A model generated the notes under the pieces. The model ran no database searches. It had not been told where the DNA came from and saw nothing but the letters and a program-made list of their open reading frames with translations. The position numbers and the translations under genes are program-made. This document shows, one piece after another, positions 1 to 5,744 of a stretch of 12,245 nucleotides of DNA (its first letter is position 1; the number at the start of each line of letters is the position of its first letter). Source of the DNA: Acidobacteriota bacterium (GTDB lineage Bacteria > Acidobacteriota > Vicinamibacteria > Vicinamibacterales > CAVVIG01); NCBI GenBank assembly GCA_016195295.1, contig JACPZV010000272.1, positions 1 through 12,245 of the forward strand, written 5' to 3'.

Positions 1-1
1 A

Positions 2-112
2 ACCTATCAGAAAGGCCTCACTGTTGAAGACGACATAATGCACGACGTCCATCTGCGGCGTCACAACATCCATCCCGCGTGGAACTATACGCTCGAGCCG
101 CTTTCAGCATAG
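2..112 (+). mobile_element. 3' end of an ISAzo13-type transposase (5' part outside window)
   Basis: The reading frame is open from the left edge to TAG at 110-112 and gives 36 residues. It contains the segment TYQKGLTVEDDIM followed by HNIHPAWNYTLEP. From knowledge of the family, ISAzo13 ('Rhodopirellula-type') DDE transposases end with a Y-x-x-G-x-x-V-s-d block and then a W-N-Y-T/S-I/L-x-P motif, and both are seen here in order. Only this C-terminal tail lies in the window, so catalytic residues cannot be checked. It is convergent with the M28 peptidase gene, whose stop codon lies only 26 bases beyond. The assignment rests on motif recall rather than a database match. Confidence 0.68.
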
Positions 113-138
113 TGTCCATTTTATTTTTCAGCAGTCCC
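113..138. repeat. Probable terminal inverted repeat (one end) of the ISAzo13-type element
   Basis: This is an AT-rich stretch between the transposase stop and the peptidase stop. Read from the outside inward it begins GGGACTGCTGAAAAATAAAA, which looks like an IS end. The other IS end is outside the window, so the inverted repeat cannot be confirmed, and no target-site duplication can be assigned. Confidence 0.35.
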
Positions 139-1794
139 TTAGCGGGTGATCGCGCGCGTTGTCGGCGGCTTGGGCCTTGCGTCCGCGTTTGCGATGTCCC
201 AGCTCGCTTGATGAATAAGGCGCGCGATCTTTTCCATCTTCACGTAGTTGATCTTCTCCGGCCGGTCGTACTGCGTGTGATAGTCGGGATGCAGCCCAGT
301 CATGAAGCCCAGCGCCGGCACGCCGTGCTGGAGAAACGGCCACTGATCGCTGCGTCGCACGAGATTCGACGCGTTGTTGTCGTAGCGCTTCTTCACCTCC
401 AGCCCGATGCCGGCATTGGCCTTGTCGATCGCCGCGGCGACGTCGGGCGCCCGCGTGAACCCCATCACGTTGACGGCGTTGCTGTTCGATTCGGCCGTCT
501 GCACTTCGAGACCGTTGAACCTGGCGCCCCCGCCCACCGGCACTTCTTCGTTGCGCCCGACCATATCCATATTGAGGACGGCCGCGATCGTCGTCAGGGG
601 CGCGAGCGGCTGCTCGGTGTACGCCCAGGCCCCGAGCAGTCCGCGCTCTTCAGAGTTCCACGCGGCGAAGAGGACGCTCCGCTTCGGCCGCCGACCCTCT
701 TTCGCGGCCAGCGCGTACGCTTCGGCAATTTCGATGAGGGCCACGGTTCCCGATCCGTTGTCGTCGGCGCCGTTGAAAATCTGCGTCGCGTCCGCGCCGT
801 TGTGGTCGAAGTGCGCCGACACGATCACCCGTTCGTTCTTCAGCCGCGGATCGCCGCCTTCGATCAGGGCGACGACGTTGCGATCCGGCACGATGTGGCG
901 ATCGACCGCGACGCTCAGCATCACCTTGGTCCCTGGCAGCAGCAGCGGCGTCAGGCCGCGGGTGGTCTCCGCAGCCTTCGACAGATCCTCGAACGATTTC
1001 CCCGTGCCTGAGGCAAGCGATGCGGCGATCGCCGGCGAGATCTGCGCGACGGGAATGCGTATCCGATCGACCCAGGCCGCGAGCATGTAGTTCTTGATGC
1101 GCGGCGGCGTCTCCGGCCAGTACGCGCGCGCGGCCGCCTCGAAGTTGGCCGCGCCCGGATGATTGTGCACGTCGCTGACGAACAACACCGCGAGTGCGCC
1201 TTTCTCCTGCGCCGCCAGCGCCTTCCGCCAAACGGTCGATGACTCGGAGGTGACGACGCCGTCGAAGGGGCTGTTCGGATCGCGCTCGCCCGGCTCGTGA
1301 TCGAGCGCGAGTACAATCTTGCCTTTGACGTCACCGTTGTAGTCGTCGTACTGCAGGTGCGGCGCGCTGATCCCGAATCCGGCAAAGACGACGGTCCCCA
1401 TCACGTTGCCGCTGGCGCTGTATCGGTGAGGATAGAAGTCCTGACCCACGCGCAACACGCGGTTGATGCCGTCGCCGGCGATCACTTCGAGGACGTTCAG
1501 CGGGCCTGGTCCGCCGAGCGTCGAGGTCATGAGGTTGTAGTTCTGAAAGTACGACCCGTTCGGTCCGGCCGGCTTCAATCCCATCCGCTCGAATCGCGAC
1601 TTGATGAAGTCCGCCGTGGCGCGATTTTCTTCCGTGTCCGTCAGCCGCCCGCGCAACGAATCGCCGGCGACGAAGAACAAATCCGCCTTGAGGTCTTCCT
1701 GGCGGATGGACTCATTCTGCGGCGCGCGCTGCTGCGCGGCGGCGCTGGCGATCACACTGATCGTGATCGAGAAAGAGAGAAGGCGTTTGACCAT
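139..1794 (-). CDS. Secreted M28-family zinc aminopeptidase with PA domain
   Basis: This 551-residue protein is a predicted exported di-zinc aminopeptidase that removes N-terminal residues from peptides outside the cytoplasm. Residues 1-21 form a signal peptide ending in A-A-A-Q-Q. A protease-associated (PA) insert lies at about 130-290. The M28 catalytic domain follows with its usual motifs: SAHFDH (H328), GADDNGSG (bridging D344), NSEERG (base E382, ligand E383), NMDMVG (D410) and YHTQYD (H506). All expected metal ligands are visible and the length is normal for PA-containing M28 enzymes. The start is supported by an AGGTGG ribosome-binding site at 1799-1804. The membrane-protein gene at 1849-2256 lies 54 bases upstream on the same strand, so co-transcription is likely. 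The gene ends one base from the probable IS end, yet the C-terminus looks complete. Specificity cannot be told from sequence. Confidence 0.93.
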   Translation of the reverse strand: MVKRLLSFSITISVIASAAAQQRAPQNESIRQEDLKADLFFVAGDSLRGRLTDTEENRATADFIKSRFERMGLKPAGPNGSYFQNYNLMTSTLGGPGPLNVLEVIAGDGINRVLRVGQDFYPHRYSASGNVMGTVVFAGFGISAPHLQYDDYNGDVKGKIVLALDHEPGERDPNSPFDGVVTSESSTVWRKALAAQEKGALAVLFVSDVHNHPGAANFEAAARAYWPETPPRIKNYMLAAWVDRIRIPVAQISPAIAASLASGTGKSFEDLSKAAETTRGLTPLLLPGTKVMLSVAVDRHIVPDRNVVALIEGGDPRLKNERVIVSAHFDHNGADATQIFNGADDNGSGTVALIEIAEAYALAAKEGRRPKRSVLFAAWNSEERGLLGAWAYTEQPLAPLTTIAAVLNMDMVGRNEEVPVGGGARFNGLEVQTAESNSNAVNVMGFTRAPDVAAAIDKANAGIGLEVKKRYDNNASNLVRRSDQWPFLQHGVPALGFMTGLHPDYHTQYDRPEKINYVKMEKIARLIHQASWDIANADARPKPPTTRAITR

Positions 1795-1848
1795 GTGTCC
1801 ACCTCGGTCCGGCTTCGAGTGAGCCTCGTCCCAGAGCGCGGCGCGCAG

Positions 1849-2256
1849 TCAGGAGAAGGTCTGCTGCACGCGCTTCGAACGCACAAGATACACCAGCCAC
1901 ACGGTGCAGAACGCCACTGACGCGGCGATATAGAACGGCGTGTCGCCGGGCGGCCGATTGTTCGGATAGTACGGGGTCGTGTAGACGAACACGTCGGTGG
2001 CCGCCGACGCGATCAGCGCGATCTTCGCGAGGCCGACCGCGCCCGCGCGCCGGTTCTGGAGCGCGAGCCCCGCCGCGATGCCGAGCGCGGCGACAAGAAC
2101 GCGGACGACGAGGATGATCGCGAGCGGGCGGCCGCGAAGCGGCAGTGACTCAAGGGCACTGGACGCGGTGACCGCGAGGCTCAACGGCTGCCACACGAGC
2201 AGCAGACGACAGAGCAGGAGCAGCCAGCCACGAACGCCTGAAGAGTCGCTGCGCAT
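1849..2256 (-). CDS. Small four-helix membrane protein, DUF2569-like
   Basis: This is a 135-residue integral membrane protein with four hydrophobic segments at about 11-31, 44-66, 73-93 and 106-125. It begins with a GWLLLL segment and ends with W-L-V-Y-L-V-R-S-K-R-V-Q-Q-T-F. From memory, the pattern of an N-terminal GWL and a C-terminal W-x-x-Y-(x)3-S-x-R-V-x-x-T-F is typical of DUF2569 proteins, whose function is unknown. The family name is therefore an inference. No catalytic motif is visible. There is no clear Shine-Dalgarno sequence before the ATG. A TACTTT hexamer sits six bases upstream, so a leaderless message is possible. The gene is upstream of M28 on the same strand and divergent from the sixA-like gene, with a heptamer array between them. 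Confidence 0.72.
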   Translation of the reverse strand: MRSDSSGVRGWLLLLCRLLLVWQPLSLAVTASSALESLPLRGRPLAIILVVRVLVAALGIAAGLALQNRRAGAVGLAKIALIASAATDVFVYTTPYYPNNRPPGDTPFYIAASVAFCTVWLVYLVRSKRVQQTFS

Positions 2257-2265
2257 CGCTGTAAA

Positions 2266-2321
2266 GTATGAGGTGTGAGGTCTGAAGTGTGAAGGCTCAG
2301 ACTTCAGACCTCAGACTTCAG
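2266..2321. repeat. Heptamer array A: eight 7-base units folding as a hairpin
   Basis: Eight consecutive 7-base units can be read without gaps: GTATGAG, GTGTGAG, GTCTGAA, GTGTGAA, GGCTCAG, ACTTCAG, ACCTCAG, ACTTCAG. The first four are in one orientation and the last three are their reverse complement type. This makes perfect 13-base inverted arms, TGAGGTCTGAAGT at 2276-2288 and ACTTCAGACCTCA at 2301-2313, with a 12-base loop. The array fills almost the whole 69-base spacer between two divergent genes. There is no T-tract, so it is not a conventional terminator. Confidence 0.85.
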
Positions 2322-2325
2322 CCTT

Positions 2326-2769
2326 GTGCACGTCTTCCTCGTCCATCACGGCGACGCGGTCGGTCCCGACGTCGATCCTCGCCACCCGCTGTCGCCCTCC
2401 GGCCGCGCGGCTGTGGAGCGGCTGGCGACCGAAGCCGCCGGGCGCGGCGCGCGGCCGGCGGTCGTCTGGCACAGCGGGAAGCTGCGCGCCAAGCAGACCG
2501 CCGAAACGTTCTGGCGCGCCTGCAACGCGCTCGCGGAGCTCTCGGCGACCAAGGATCTGCAACCGGACGATCCCCCGCAGCGGATGCGCGGTCGGCTGAT
2601 CCGCGAAACGCGCGACGTTCTGATCGCCGGTCATTATCCCCACCTGCCCAATCTGTTCGCGCTCCTCGTGCGCGGCGGTGCGATCGCCTTTCCGCAGCAC
2701 GGCGTCGTCGCGCTGGTGACGGAGGACGGCGGGGAGACGTGGAGAGAGATGTGGCGACTTGAAGTGTGA
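2326..2769 (+). CDS. sixA: SixA-like histidine phosphatase (HHG variant)
   Basis: This 147-residue single-domain member of the histidine phosphatase (phosphoglycerate mutase-like) superfamily is closest in size and layout to SixA, which removes phosphate from phosphohistidine in His-containing phosphotransfer proteins. Visible motifs are FLVHHGDA with nucleophile H8, DPRHPLSPSGR at 18-27, SGKLRAKQTAE at 50-60 with R54, and AGHYPHL with H103. The canonical Arg of the RHG motif is His here. The start is GTG at 2326. The next upstream base positions belong to a heptamer array, and no Shine-Dalgarno sequence is present. The last codons and the TGA stop lie inside the next array. No histidine kinase or phosphotransfer gene is nearby, so the substrate is unknown. 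No signal peptide is seen, so the protein is cytoplasmic. The symbol is a family-level label, not proof of orthology. Confidence 0.83.
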   Translation: MHVFLVHHGDAVGPDVDPRHPLSPSGRAAVERLATEAAGRGARPAVVWHSGKLRAKQTAETFWRACNALAELSATKDLQPDDPPQRMRGRLIRETRDVLIAGHYPHLPNLFALLVRGGAIAFPQHGVVALVTEDGGETWREMWRLEV

Positions 2770-2826
2770 AGGCTGAAGGCTGAAGTGTGAAGACCGAGAA
2801 TCTGAAATCTGAATTCTGAATCTGAA
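2764..2826. repeat. Heptamer array B in the convergent spacer
   Basis: Units read GTGTGAA, GGCTGAA, GGCTGAA, GTGTGAA, GACCGAG, AATCTGAA (8 bases), ATCTGAA, TTCTGAA, TCTGAA. The sixA-like stop codon (TGA, 2767-2769) lies within the first unit, and the decarboxylase stop (complement of TCA, 2829-2831) lies just past the last unit. The array therefore occupies the whole convergent spacer. The 15-mer TGAAGTGTGAAGGCT at 2760-2774 is identical to one in array A (2283-2297). Confidence 0.85.
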
Positions 2827-2828
2827 AT

Positions 2829-4253
2829 TCACAAGCGAGCGGCGTGTTCGGTGAGCAGATCCCACGCCCGCCGGACGTGACGCTCTTCGGTCTTGATGTG
2901 GCCGATCGCGATGCGCAGCGACAATTGGCCGCGCAGCCGCGTGTGCGCCATGAAGACGTCACCCGATTCGTTCACCAGATCGATCAGTTTTTCGTTGGCG
3001 GCGTCTAGTTGCGCTTCTGACAGCGGGCGGCCCGCCGGCTTCCATCGAAAACAGACGACGCTGAAAGGAACGGGCGCGAGCCGCTCGAAATCCGGGTGCG
3101 CGTCGACCCACGACGCGAGATCCTGCGCCAGCTGAATGTGCCGGGCAAGATGCGCGCGGATCGCCTGCGCGCCGTACGACCGCAGGATGAACCACAGCTT
3201 CAGCGCGCGGAACCGTCGTCCGAGTTGGACACCCGTGTCCATGAGGTTCTTCACTTCGGCCGGCTCCGACGTCTTCAGGTATTCCGGCGTGAGCGCGAAC
3301 GCCGCGCGCACCACGTCCATGCGCCGGCAGTAGAACGCGGTCAAATCAAACGGCGTGAACAGCCACTTGTGCGGATTGACGACGAAGGAATCCGCGCGAT
3401 CGGCGCCGGCGAGGATGTGCGCGTGCGACGGCAGCATGGCCGCCACACCGCCGTACGCCGCATCGACGTGCATCCAGAGATGCTCGCGCGCGCAGAGGTC
3501 GGCGACCGCCGGCACGGGGTCGATGCTGGTTGTCGACGTCGTGCCGACGGTCGGCACGACGGCGATCGGCAGCACGCCGTCGGCGCGATCCTGCCGGACG
3601 GCGTCGGCCAGCGCGTCGATCCGCATGCTGAACCGATCGTCGGTCGGGATTTTTCGCAGCGACTCGTGGCCGAGGCCGATCGCGATCACGGCCTTGTCGA
3701 TCGAGGAGTGGGTCTGGTCGGAGCAGTACACGCGCACCCGCGGCACGTCGCTACGGCCCGCGAGGCCTTTCGCCCGCACGCCGCCCACCGCCACCTCGCG
3801 CGCCGCGACGATCGCGTGCATCGTCGCGATCGACGCCGTGTCGTAGATCACGCCTTCGAACGCGTCAGGCAGGCCGATCAATCGCCGCAGCCACCCGAGC
3901 GTCACCGCTTCGAGCTCGGTGGCCGCGGGCGACGTGCGCCACAGCATCGCTTGCTGATTGAGCGCGGCCGACAGGAAGTCGGCCAGCACGCCCGGCGCAC
4001 TGCCGGTGATGGCGAAGTAGGCGAAGAAGCCGGGATGGTTCCAATGCGTGACGCCGGGGAGAATCACGCGCTCGAAGTCCTTCATGATGACTTCGAACGG
4101 CTCGGCCTGTTCCGGTGCGTGGTCCGGGAGAGCGGCGGCGATCTCTCCCGGCTTCACGCGAGCGAGAACGGGATACGTTTCTGAGTGCTCGAGATACTCG
4201 GCGATCCAGTCGACGAGCGCGTGCCCGTGCGTGCGAAAGTCGTTCGGGTTCAT
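2829..4253 (-). CDS. Group II PLP-dependent amino-acid decarboxylase (aromatic-type)
   Basis: This 474-residue enzyme belongs to the group II decarboxylases (aromatic-L-amino-acid, tyrosine/tryptophan, histidine and glutamate decarboxylases). It is expected to convert an amino acid to its amine with loss of CO2 in the cytoplasm. Visible are the N-terminal WNHPGFFAYF segment (71-80), the cofactor-stacking His in SDQTHSS (H182), the pyridine-binding Asp in HVDAAYGG (D264), the Schiff-base Lys in NPHKW (K296) and LGRRFRALKLW (344-354). Tyr325 in LTPEYLKT matches the loop tyrosine of true decarboxylases; a Phe there marks aldehyde synthases, so decarboxylation is favoured. Length is normal. The phosphatase gene ends 34 bases upstream on the same strand, suggesting one transcript. 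No strong Shine-Dalgarno sequence precedes the ATG. An aromatic substrate is the best guess. Confidence 0.92.
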   Translation of the reverse strand: MNPNDFRTHGHALVDWIAEYLEHSETYPVLARVKPGEIAAALPDHAPEQAEPFEVIMKDFERVILPGVTHWNHPGFFAYFAITGSAPGVLADFLSAALNQQAMLWRTSPAATELEAVTLGWLRRLIGLPDAFEGVIYDTASIATMHAIVAAREVAVGGVRAKGLAGRSDVPRVRVYCSDQTHSSIDKAVIAIGLGHESLRKIPTDDRFSMRIDALADAVRQDRADGVLPIAVVPTVGTTSTTSIDPVPAVADLCAREHLWMHVDAAYGGVAAMLPSHAHILAGADRADSFVVNPHKWLFTPFDLTAFYCRRMDVVRAAFALTPEYLKTSEPAEVKNLMDTGVQLGRRFRALKLWFILRSYGAQAIRAHLARHIQLAQDLASWVDAHPDFERLAPVPFSVVCFRWKPAGRPLSEAQLDAANEKLIDLVNESGDVFMAHTRLRGQLSLRIAIGHIKTEERHVRRAWDLLTEHAARL

Positions 4254-4287
4254 GCCGCGCGGCGCGAGTCCGTGCCGGACCCGCCGA

Positions 4288-4830
4288 CTATCGCTTGTGC
4301 GACTGCGCGTAGTCGATGGCGAACTGCTTGAGCGCCGGACTGGTCAGCCCGAGCGCGGTCGCCTCGGTGAACGCCTGTTCGGTTTCCCAACGATCGACGA
4401 CGAGGCGCTTGATCATCCACATCGCGCCCGCGCGATTGCCGGCGGAGCAGTGGATGTAGGCGGGCTCGTTGCCTTTCGTCGTGATGGCGGCGAGAAACCT
4501 GTCGGCGACCGCCGGGTCCGGCGACTGTCCGCTGAAGGGGATGCTGAAGAACTTGATGTCGGCGGCCTTCGCCGCGGCCGCCTCGGCGTCGATGTTCGCG
4601 CCGGGTTCGGTCGGCAGGCGCAGGTTGATGATCGACGCGAACCCCATCTTCTTCAGCTCGGGCACCGCTTCCGGCGTCGTCGCGCCGCCGCAGGCGACCG
4701 TCGTCTCGAGCTTCGCGAAGTTCATGGCGCCGGGGACGGTGGGCTTGGTCACTTGCTGGGCGCCGGCCGAACGCGTGAGGAACAACGCCGCCGCAAACAC
4801 AACCGCCGCGCGTGAGGCGTGCAGACGCAT
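4288..4830 (-). CDS. Exported Cys-based phosphatase (tyrosine/dual-specificity-like)
   Basis: This 180-residue protein has a signal peptide (residues 1-24, ending S-A-G-A-Q) and one compact phosphatase domain. The P-loop HCSAGNR at 127-133 gives nucleophile C128 and phosphate-binding R133. The segment FFSIPFSGQSPDP (94-106) precedes it and may hold the general acid. The layout resembles the TIGR01244/DUF442 phosphatases ('beta-lactamase hydrolase-like'). The substrate is unknown; the signal peptide puts it outside the cytoplasm. The start at 4830 is chosen because a perfect AAGGAG lies seven bases upstream (4838-4843) and the signal peptide begins there. A longer open frame exists upstream but carries an uncharged, non-family N-terminus. 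It is followed by the decarboxylase gene after 34 bases. A pair of direct repeats lies just upstream. Confidence 0.85.
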   Translation of the reverse strand: MRLHASRAAVVFAAALFLTRSAGAQQVTKPTVPGAMNFAKLETTVACGGATTPEAVPELKKMGFASIINLRLPTEPGANIDAEAAAAKAADIKFFSIPFSGQSPDPAVADRFLAAITTKGNEPAYIHCSAGNRAGAMWMIKRLVVDRWETEQAFTEATALGLTSPALKQFAIDYAQSHKR

Positions 4831-4847
4831 AGGTGATCTCCTTGAAA

Positions 4848-4878
4848 AAACGCGCTCCATCATCCTATGAAACGCGCT
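4848..4878. promoter_or_regulatory. Direct repeats AAACGCGCT upstream of the phosphatase
   Basis: AAACGCGCT occurs at 4848-4856 and again at 4870-4878, 22 bases apart start to start, or about two helical turns. The pair sits just upstream of the phosphatase ribosome-binding site in the 95-base gap after the toxin gene. The spacing on one helix face suggests a regulator site, but no regulator gene is adjacent. A short CCGCC-ACC-GGCGG hairpin follows at 4883-4895 with no T-tract. Confidence 0.3.
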
Positions 4879-4925
4879 TTTCCCGCCACCGGCGGTTGTC
4901 GCACGCGAAAGGTTCCGCGGCCCTC

Positions 4926-5375
4926 TTACTGGCGCAGCATCGCGGCGAGGAGCGGATGGCGCGGCGACGAGAACGGGTTGGTGACGGTGACGCCGCTCCA
5001 CGTGAAGCCGTCCTGGAGATCTTCGGACAGCAACAGGCGACAGCGCGCGTCCGCCGCCGCGGCGAGAATCACGGAGTCCCACACGCCCAGCCGATGATCG
5101 GCGGCGAGGTCCATCGCCATCAGCACGACGTCGGGCGACGTTTCAATGAGCGGAAACGCATCTCCCCACGTCAGGACGGCCTGCTGCGCCCGCGTTTTGG
5201 TCCGTCCCGCCTTGCGCACGAGGACGTTGAACAACTCGCCCAGCGATTGCACGGGAATCATCGTGGATTCCGGCGGCAGCTTGTCGAGCAGCGCGAGCGC
5301 GACAGCCTTCTTTTCCGGGTCGTTGACACCTTCGGCGTACGCCAGCACGTTGGTGTCCAGGGCGACGGTGACCAT
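4926..5375 (-). CDS. vapC: PIN-domain toxin (VapC-like)
   Basis: This 149-residue PIN-domain protein is predicted to be the ribonuclease toxin of a type II toxin-antitoxin pair. The acidic active-site residues are in place: D7 (ALDTNVLAYAE), E47 (SLGELFNVL), D100 (VWDSVILAAA) and D119 (LLLSEDLQDG). It begins at ATG 5373-5375, and its first base overlaps the last base of the antitoxin stop in a TGATG arrangement, which implies translational coupling. An upstream in-frame extension overlaps the antitoxin in another frame and is not part of the gene. The RNA target cannot be inferred. The chromosomal setting between unrelated housekeeping-type genes is ordinary for such pairs. The symbol denotes the family. 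Confidence 0.9.
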   Translation of the reverse strand: MVTVALDTNVLAYAEGVNDPEKKAVALALLDKLPPESTMIPVQSLGELFNVLVRKAGRTKTRAQQAVLTWGDAFPLIETSPDVVLMAMDLAADHRLGVWDSVILAAAADARCRLLLSEDLQDGFTWSGVTVTNPFSSPRHPLLAAMLRQ

Positions 5376-5617
5376 CAATCTTCGTACAGTTCGTCGCGCG
5401 TCCAGCGCCCGGCGCGAGGCGTCGCGGGTTGCGATCGCAACCGTTTGAACAGCACAGCCCGCGCCGCCGCCCTGACGTCGCGTTGCGCTTCCAGACGGAC
5501 GAGCCTGGCCACGGGTTTTCCGTGATTCGTGATGACGCACTCGCGTCCTTCACGCACGTCGCGCAGCAGTTGAGAGAAATTCCGATTCGCGTCCGCCGCC
5601 GATACGGCTTTGGCCAT
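5375..5617 (-). CDS. Phd/YefM-family antitoxin
   Basis: This 80-residue protein begins MAKAVSAADANRNFSQLL and continues to the V-I-T-N-H-G-K-P-V-A-R-L-V segment at 28-40. That is the standard N-terminal DNA-binding and dimer fold of Phd/YefM antitoxins. The charged C-terminal half (44-80, ending R-D-E-L-Y-E-D) should wrap the toxin. It would neutralise the PIN toxin and repress the operon promoter. The start at 5617 is preceded by a GAGGG site (5622-5626) and by a strong promoter. Pairing of a Phd-type antitoxin with a PIN toxin is well known. The gene precedes and overlaps the toxin by one base. Confidence 0.9.
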   Translation of the reverse strand: MAKAVSAADANRNFSQLLRDVREGRECVITNHGKPVARLVRLEAQRDVRAAARAVLFKRLRSQPATPRAGRWTRDELYED

Positions 5618-5636
5618 ACCACCCTCGAATGTAGTG

Positions 5637-5665
5637 ATTATACCTATAACGAGAATTCGGCACAA
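5637..5665 (-). promoter_or_regulatory. Sigma-70-type promoter of the toxin-antitoxin operon with palindromic operator
   Basis: Reading the minus strand, TTGTGC (complement of 5660-5665) is followed after 17 bases by a perfect TATAAT (complement of 5637-5642), about 20 bases before the antitoxin start codon. The inverted repeat TTATA-GG-TATAA (5638-5649) overlaps the -10 box. Phd-type antitoxins repress their own operons by binding such palindromes, so this is a plausible operator. The binding itself is inferred. Confidence 0.7.
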
Positions 5666-5698
5666 GAAAAGGCGGGAGGATCGTCGACCCGTCCCGCC
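5663..5698 (-). terminator. Rho-independent terminator of the glycine-zipper gene
   Basis: On the minus strand GGCGGGA (complement of 5692-5698) pairs perfectly with TCCCGCC (complement of 5671-5677) across a 14-base loop, followed at once by TTTTCTTG. It lies downstream of the glycine-zipper gene and just before the toxin-antitoxin promoter. The T-tract shares bases with the -35 box of that promoter. Confidence 0.75.
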
Positions 5699-5700
5699 CT

Positions 5701-5744
5701 GTTGGATTTCAGATTTCAGATTCTTCTGCTTTCTGCCTTCTCAC
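5701..5744 (-). repeat. Heptamer array C at the 3' end of the glycine-zipper gene
   Basis: In the direction of the gene the units read GTGAGAA, GGCAGAA, AGCAGAA, GAATCTGAA (9 bases), ATCTGAA, ATCCAAC. The TGA stop of the gene (complement of 5741-5743) lies in the first unit. The first 25 bases match array B at 21 positions by eye, and the same switch from GGC-type to ATCTGAA-type units follows. Confidence 0.75.

Noticed and set aside
79..1011. Long plus-strand open frame opposite the M28 gene
   Set aside because: It is Arg/His-rich with no family motif and lies opposite a gene with full catalytic motifs. Such frames are expected opposite GC-rich genes.
3096..4184. 362-residue plus-strand open frame opposite the decarboxylase
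   Set aside because: Its composition is the Arg/His-rich type produced by antisense reading of GC-rich genes, and it has no ribosome-binding site or motif.
4831..5082. N-terminal extension of the phosphatase frame
   Set aside because: The AAGGAG site and signal peptide place the start at 4830; the extension overlaps the toxin gene.
5376..5540. N-terminal extension of the toxin frame
   Set aside because: It overlaps the antitoxin in another frame, and the PIN domain begins exactly at the ATG of the TGATG overlap.
5653..5666. GAATTCGGCACAAG resembles a cDNA cloning adaptor (GAATTCGGCACGAG)
   Set aside because: It has one mismatch and is embedded in a working promoter-terminator region continuous with natural sequence on both sides, so chance is more likely than contamination.
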